From JAGVSR01 sp963742405 (GTDB lineage: Bacteria; Pseudomonadota; Alphaproteobacteria; Rhizobiales; Hyphomicrobiaceae): a DNA stretch of 64,000 bases. A program made the position numbers and the translations under genes. Under the pieces are notes generated by a model that was given only the letters and a program-made list of their open reading frames with translations, was not told the DNA's origin and made no database searches. Position 1 is the stretch's first letter, and each line of letters begins with the position of its first letter. Where the stretch lies: contig CAVUMB010000001.1 in the NCBI GenBank assembly GCA_963742405.1, forward strand, positions 1-64,000. Reading direction: 5' to 3'. Positions 60,601 to 64,000 of this stretch are shown here, piece by piece.

Positions 60601-61296
60601 ATGGCCACGGACAAGCAGATCGAAGCCAATCGCCGGAATGCTCTATTGAGTACGGGCCCGCGATCGTTGGCTGGAAAAAAGAAGAGCAGCCTTAACGCTC
60701 TTCGCCACGGGCTGACCTCCGAACACATTGTCCTGCCCGGGGATGATGCGGAAGAATTTCGCCAGATGCGGGGGGCCCTGTTCGCTTCGCTCCGGCCTGA
60801 GGGCGTTCTTGAAAATCAGCTGGTCGAGCGCATCGCCACGGCGACTTGGCGACTGCTCCGGATCCCGGTCTTCGAAGCCGCACTTTTTGATTGGGGTGCA
60901 CACATCCTTGCGGCCACACATGACGCCCCCGACGAACTGAGCGACGCACCGGATGTCGAGCGAAGAAACGATCCCTTCCCGCAGACGAGTGACCCCATCC
61001 ACGATTTACAGGACAGTTTGCGGCTGGGGCGCGTGCTGGAATCGTTGCTCAGCACCGACGCCTTGACCAAACTCATTTATTACGAAGGCCGACTGCAGCG
61101 GCAGCTCAGCGCCTACATGGCGGACTTGCTCAAACTTCAGCGACCGCGCCAAGAGGCCCAGAAGCTTGCTGAAAAGGAAAAGGCGTCCGCAAAACCCAAA
61201 TCGCGTGGTGCCGGTCCTCATTTCGATCCCGAAAACGATCCTCGCTATTACGCCTATCTCGATTGGCTACGCCAACAAGAAATGGGGCCCCCGTGA
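60601..61296 (+). CDS. Dispersed-family protein (GPRSLAGK type), intact copy 2
   Basis: The 231-residue protein reads MATDKQIEANRRNALLSTGPRSLAGKKKSSLNALRHGLTSEHIVLPGDDAEEF, then WRLLRIPVFEAALFDWG, and LIYYEGRLQRQLSAYMADLLKL. A basic, Lys-rich region and a tail HFDPENDPRYYAYLDWLRQQ end it. The N-terminal motif resembles a basic nucleic-acid-binding patch, and the middle is helical. It is more distant from the 52688 copy than the fragment at 57739 is. Confidence 0.75.
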   Translation: MATDKQIEANRRNALLSTGPRSLAGKKKSSLNALRHGLTSEHIVLPGDDAEEFRQMRGALFASLRPEGVLENQLVERIATATWRLLRIPVFEAALFDWGAHILAATHDAPDELSDAPDVERRNDPFPQTSDPIHDLQDSLRLGRVLESLLSTDALTKLIYYEGRLQRQLSAYMADLLKLQRPRQEAQKLAEKEKASAKPKSRGAGPHFDPENDPRYYAYLDWLRQQEMGPP

Positions 61297-61372
61297 CGCC
61301 TCTGTGATCCCGGTTGACTCGCACCCGTGCGCCGTCACGGTGCAGAGATGTTGGAAGGATTTTTGACGCCGC

Positions 61373-61858
61373 ATGCCGACAGAGTTCACCGTCTTCGCAA
61401 AGAACCGCGCCTTGCGGTTTGTGACCGTTGCCAGCTATCTCACCATTGCCCTCCTCTCCTCGGTTCCCGGCGAACTTCGGCCCCATGTGCCGGGGGTCTC
61501 CGACAAAGTAGAGCACCTGATGGCTTTTCTAGCGTTGGGGGCTCTGACGATGCTGACCGCCCCGCGCCATGTCTCCAGTCGACTTTTGGTCGTGGGGCTC
61601 GTCACGTATGCGGCGGTTCTGGAACTTAGCCAGATTGTCATTCCTGGCCGCGTGGCGTCTCTGGCGGACCTGGCCGCGAGTTCATCGGGTGTCGTTCTGG
61701 GCATCACCTTGGGAGGGCTGATCCGGCCTTCGCTCGCCGCCACGCGATCGGCTCTCTCGACCGGCCTGACGTGCCACGCTGTTGGCGGGGCGGAACGTCA
61801 AGTCCCCTCGGACCCGCCCACAGACATGCCCGAGCGGATCAAACGCGACAGTCGGTGA
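61373..61858 (+). CDS. VanZ-like membrane protein
   Basis: The 161-residue protein has hydrophobic segments FVTVASYLTIALLSSVPG, HLMAFLALGALTMLTAP, LLVVGLVTYAAVLELSQIVIPGR and LAASSSGVVLGITLGGLI. The ExxQ/IPGRxxSxxDxxAnxxG-like pattern (ELSQIVIPGRVASLADLAASSSG) is typical of VanZ-family proteins. Four segments are expected in the inner membrane. A polar tail of about 40 residues follows. Function unknown. Confidence 0.82.
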   Translation: MPTEFTVFAKNRALRFVTVASYLTIALLSSVPGELRPHVPGVSDKVEHLMAFLALGALTMLTAPRHVSSRLLVVGLVTYAAVLELSQIVIPGRVASLADLAASSSGVVLGITLGGLIRPSLAATRSALSTGLTCHAVGGAERQVPSDPPTDMPERIKRDSR

Positions 61859-62382
61859 GCGATAGCGGACAACGACGAAGTCGCCGGACGAGCACTTGGC
61901 AAAAGTGTTGTTCCATTTGCGCGTCAAAGCGTGGTTAGTTTTCTCTTACAAAAACCGGCCATTTCCGATGCGCCACCTGCCACACATTAATCATTTCACT
62001 GTCTTCAATGCACAATTCTATTACGGCGCCCGTTGCGTGATGGAGAAATCAGAGTGGCATGGCCCATTGCGTCATGTGCTCCGATCACGACCTTCGCAAT
62101 TCGGCAAAAAACGCAGCAAAAACCGCATGAACCGAGTTAGTCCAGTGTGTGCACCCGCGCTCAAAAATTCCCCTCCATACTCGCCGCCTTTCAATGAACG
62201 ACGTACACAGATGGCCGGCCCCACGATCGCTGCTTACCCTCTCGTGAGGCGAAATCCTTAATTAAGTCGATCGCCTTTAGTTCTCGTCGTCCGCATCGTT
62301 AAGACGTGGAATTAATTCGTATCCGGTACAAAGGAGCCTGAAACGGTGCCATGTGGGCCCCGATCACGTGTGAGTTTTGACC
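61859..62382. other. Gap before the third RTX gene
   Basis: No gene is apparent in these 524 bases, which are more AT-rich than the rest. They likely hold the RTX gene promoter. No clear operator or terminator was seen. Confidence 0.4.
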
Positions 62383-64000
62383 ATGGCCAACGTAACGGCA
62401 ACGACAGGCGTCGATCAGTTCACCGGGACCGGCGGTAACGGGAACACGGCGTACGAACAACGATGAAATCCTCGTCACCGCCCAGAACCAGATCCAGTCC
62501 GGCGACCTGTTCGATGGCGGCGCCGGCACGGACACGCTGCGCCTCGACGCGTCGCTCGACTTCACGTCGATCATCAACGGCACGACCAGCGGCATCAAGA
62601 ACATCGAGATCATCCGCTTCAATGGCGCCAACACGGCGACGTTCCGCTCGGATCAGTTCGGTGCCGGTCTTCTGCTCGAGTACGCTGACGCTGCAGGGCA
62701 CCAACGGCGGCGTTCAAACCATCGTCATCAACATGGTCAGCGGCTGCCACGACACTGAACATGTCGGCCTGGCAGTTCAACAATTGGACCGGCGGCACCG
62801 ATATCATCAGCGTTGTCGGCTCCAGCCTGGCAACGACACCATTCTGGTCAGCTCGCAGCACACGCGGTTTGACGGTGGAGCCGGATCCGACACGGTCGAC
62901 TATTCGACCTGGGGCGGCGGATTCACGCTGACGCTCAACGACATCCACCTGGGCGATGGCGACTTGGAACAGCGGTCTCACCGACCAGTTCCGTAACGTC
63001 GAGAACATCATCGGATCGACAAGCGACGATACGATCACCGGCGACAGCCTGGACAACCGGCTGAGCGGTGCGGGGGGCGACGACATCTTGAGCGGCGCTG
63101 CAGGCAACGACACGCTGGACGGCGGCACGGGCAACGACACCATGACGGGCGGTGTCGGCAACGACACCTTCTATCGTCGACAGCGCCTCGGATGTCGTGA
63201 TCGAGCGCGCCACGGATGCCGGCACGGATCTCGTCTATTCCTCCGTGACCTTCTCGGCCGCGGGGACCAACCAGGACGGCATCGAGAACATCACGCTGAC
63301 CGGGACGGCCAACATCAACGCGACCGGCAATGCGCTTGCCAATGCCTGACCGGCAACTCCGGGCAACAACGTCCTCGACGGCGGCACCGGCGCCGATACG
63401 ATGACGGGCGGCGCGGGCAACGATACCTACACTGTCGACAACGCGGGCGATGTCGTCGTCGAACTGTCCTCCGACGCTGGAACGGATCTCGTCAATTCGT
63501 CCGTGACCTTCTCGGCAGCCGGCACCAACCAGTCCGGCATCGAGAACATCACGCTGACCGGAACGGCGAACATCAATGCGACCGGCAATGCGCTCGCCAA
63601 CGTCCTGACGGGCAATTCCGGCAACAACGTTCTCGATGGCGGCACCGGTGCCGACACGATGACCGGCGGCGGCCGGGAACGACACCTATACGGTCGACAA
63701 TGTCGGCGACGTGGTCATTGAACTCAGCTCGGACGCAGGAACGGACCTGGTCCTCTCGTCGGTCACCTTCTCGGCCGCCGGGACCAACCAGTCCGGCATC
63801 GAGAACATCACGCTTGACCGGCACGGCCGCGATCAACGCGACCGGGCAATGCGCTTGGCCAACACCATCGACCGGCAACACCGGCAACAACGTGCTCGAT
63901 GGCGGCACCGGCGCCGACACCATGACCGGCGGGCGCGGGCAGCGATACCTACACGGTCGACAATGTCGGCGACTGGTCGTGGAACTGAGCACGGATGCGG
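62383..64000 (+). CDS. RTX calcium-binding repeat protein, cut by the window end, many frame errors
   Basis: The start MANVTATTGVDQFTGTGGNG has no signal peptide, as usual for type I secretion. After a shift near 62455 it reads NNDEILVTAQNQIQSGDLFDGGAGTDTL. Further shifts (about 62675, 62750, 62960, 63175 and later) join WNSGLTDQFRNVENIIGSTSDDTITG, GGDDILSGAAGNDTLDGGTGNDTMTGG and long repeats with SSVTFSAAGTNQSGIENITLTGTA. It is the N-terminal part of a large surface or secreted protein that continues beyond the window. Confidence 0.8.
63130..64000 (+). repeat. 258-bp tandem repeats within the RTX gene
   Basis: Each unit encodes about 86 residues running from GNNVLDGGTGADTMTGG through TVDNAGDVVVELSSDAG to INATGNALAN. 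Three full units and the start of a fourth are visible, with very high similarity between units. The high identity may explain the cluster of single-base errors here, since repeats are hard to assemble. Confidence 0.8.

Noticed and set aside
63130..64000. Regular repeats that could suggest a CRISPR array
   Set aside because: The period is 258 bases, it is coding, and units lack unique spacers; they encode RTX modules.
1..64000. tRNA, rRNA or known riboswitch
   Set aside because: I looked for cloverleaf-like GGTTCGA-type loops and rRNA motifs and found none that held up; this scan by eye is not exhaustive.

Overview
The window reads as chromosomal DNA of a GC-rich methylotrophic alphaproteobacterium, most likely a Hyphomicrobium-like member of the Hyphomicrobiales. 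The organism is inferred from gene content: a XoxF-type methanol dehydrogenase locus, a PQQ-associated ABC transporter, the fhc formyltransferase/hydrolase genes of methylotrophs, a fused SoxYZ-like carrier, a GroESL operon with a CIRCE element, and typical alphaproteobacterial small genes. No rRNA, tRNA, CRISPR array or complete insertion sequence was seen.

Region 1 (1-20.1 kb) is a one-carbon oxidation island. It starts with the end of a PQQ-associated substrate-binding protein, then a YVTN beta-propeller, an ABC ATPase and an ABC-2 permease, a set resembling the lanthanide uptake (lut) genes of Methylorubrum. Convergent to this lie xoxF, xoxG, a second XoxG-like cytochrome built as a lipoprotein with a long Ala/Pro linker, xoxJ and a PQQ-associated CXXCW protein. 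Divergent from xoxF are a metallo-beta-lactamase-fold hydrolase and a SoxYZ-like carrier, then four exported proteins of unclear role (two of unknown family, a YVTN propeller and an SRPBCC protein), then fhcBADC. Together these could take methanol to formaldehyde in the periplasm and carry tetrahydromethanopterin-bound C1 units to formate.

Region 2 (20.2-31.1 kb) holds housekeeping and stress genes: a DUF1194 protein, a pentapeptide-repeat protein, a TonB receptor with Zur-type palindromes next to zur, rplY-pth-ychF, a NusG-like factor, and a TetR regulator divergent from a type III glutamine synthetase-like gene. Region 3 (31.2-43.8 kb) is an envelope and exopolysaccharide region: ugd, rfbD, rfbB, a UDP-sugar epimerase, a glycosyltransferase, a YdcF protein, two RTX-type calcium-binding proteins and a FecR-domain protein. 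Region 4 (43.9-47.7 kb) is groESL with small conserved genes.

Region 5 (47.9-64 kb) is accessory DNA: vapBC, two HigA genes, one HigB, a RelE/HigB-like pair, a Gp157-Rad52/HNH module with a damaged divergent XRE gene, several copies and fragments of one dispersed gene family, a bactofilin, two convergent cysteine-rich exported proteins, a GSU2403-family nucleotidyltransferase behind a perfect 13-bp inverted repeat, a VanZ-like protein, and the start of a third RTX protein with 258-bp repeats.

At least 20 single-base frameshifts break reading frames, including conserved and probably essential genes such as ychF, xoxF and fhcD. Most are likely sequence errors. Affected genes are annotated across their full span with the shift positions noted.
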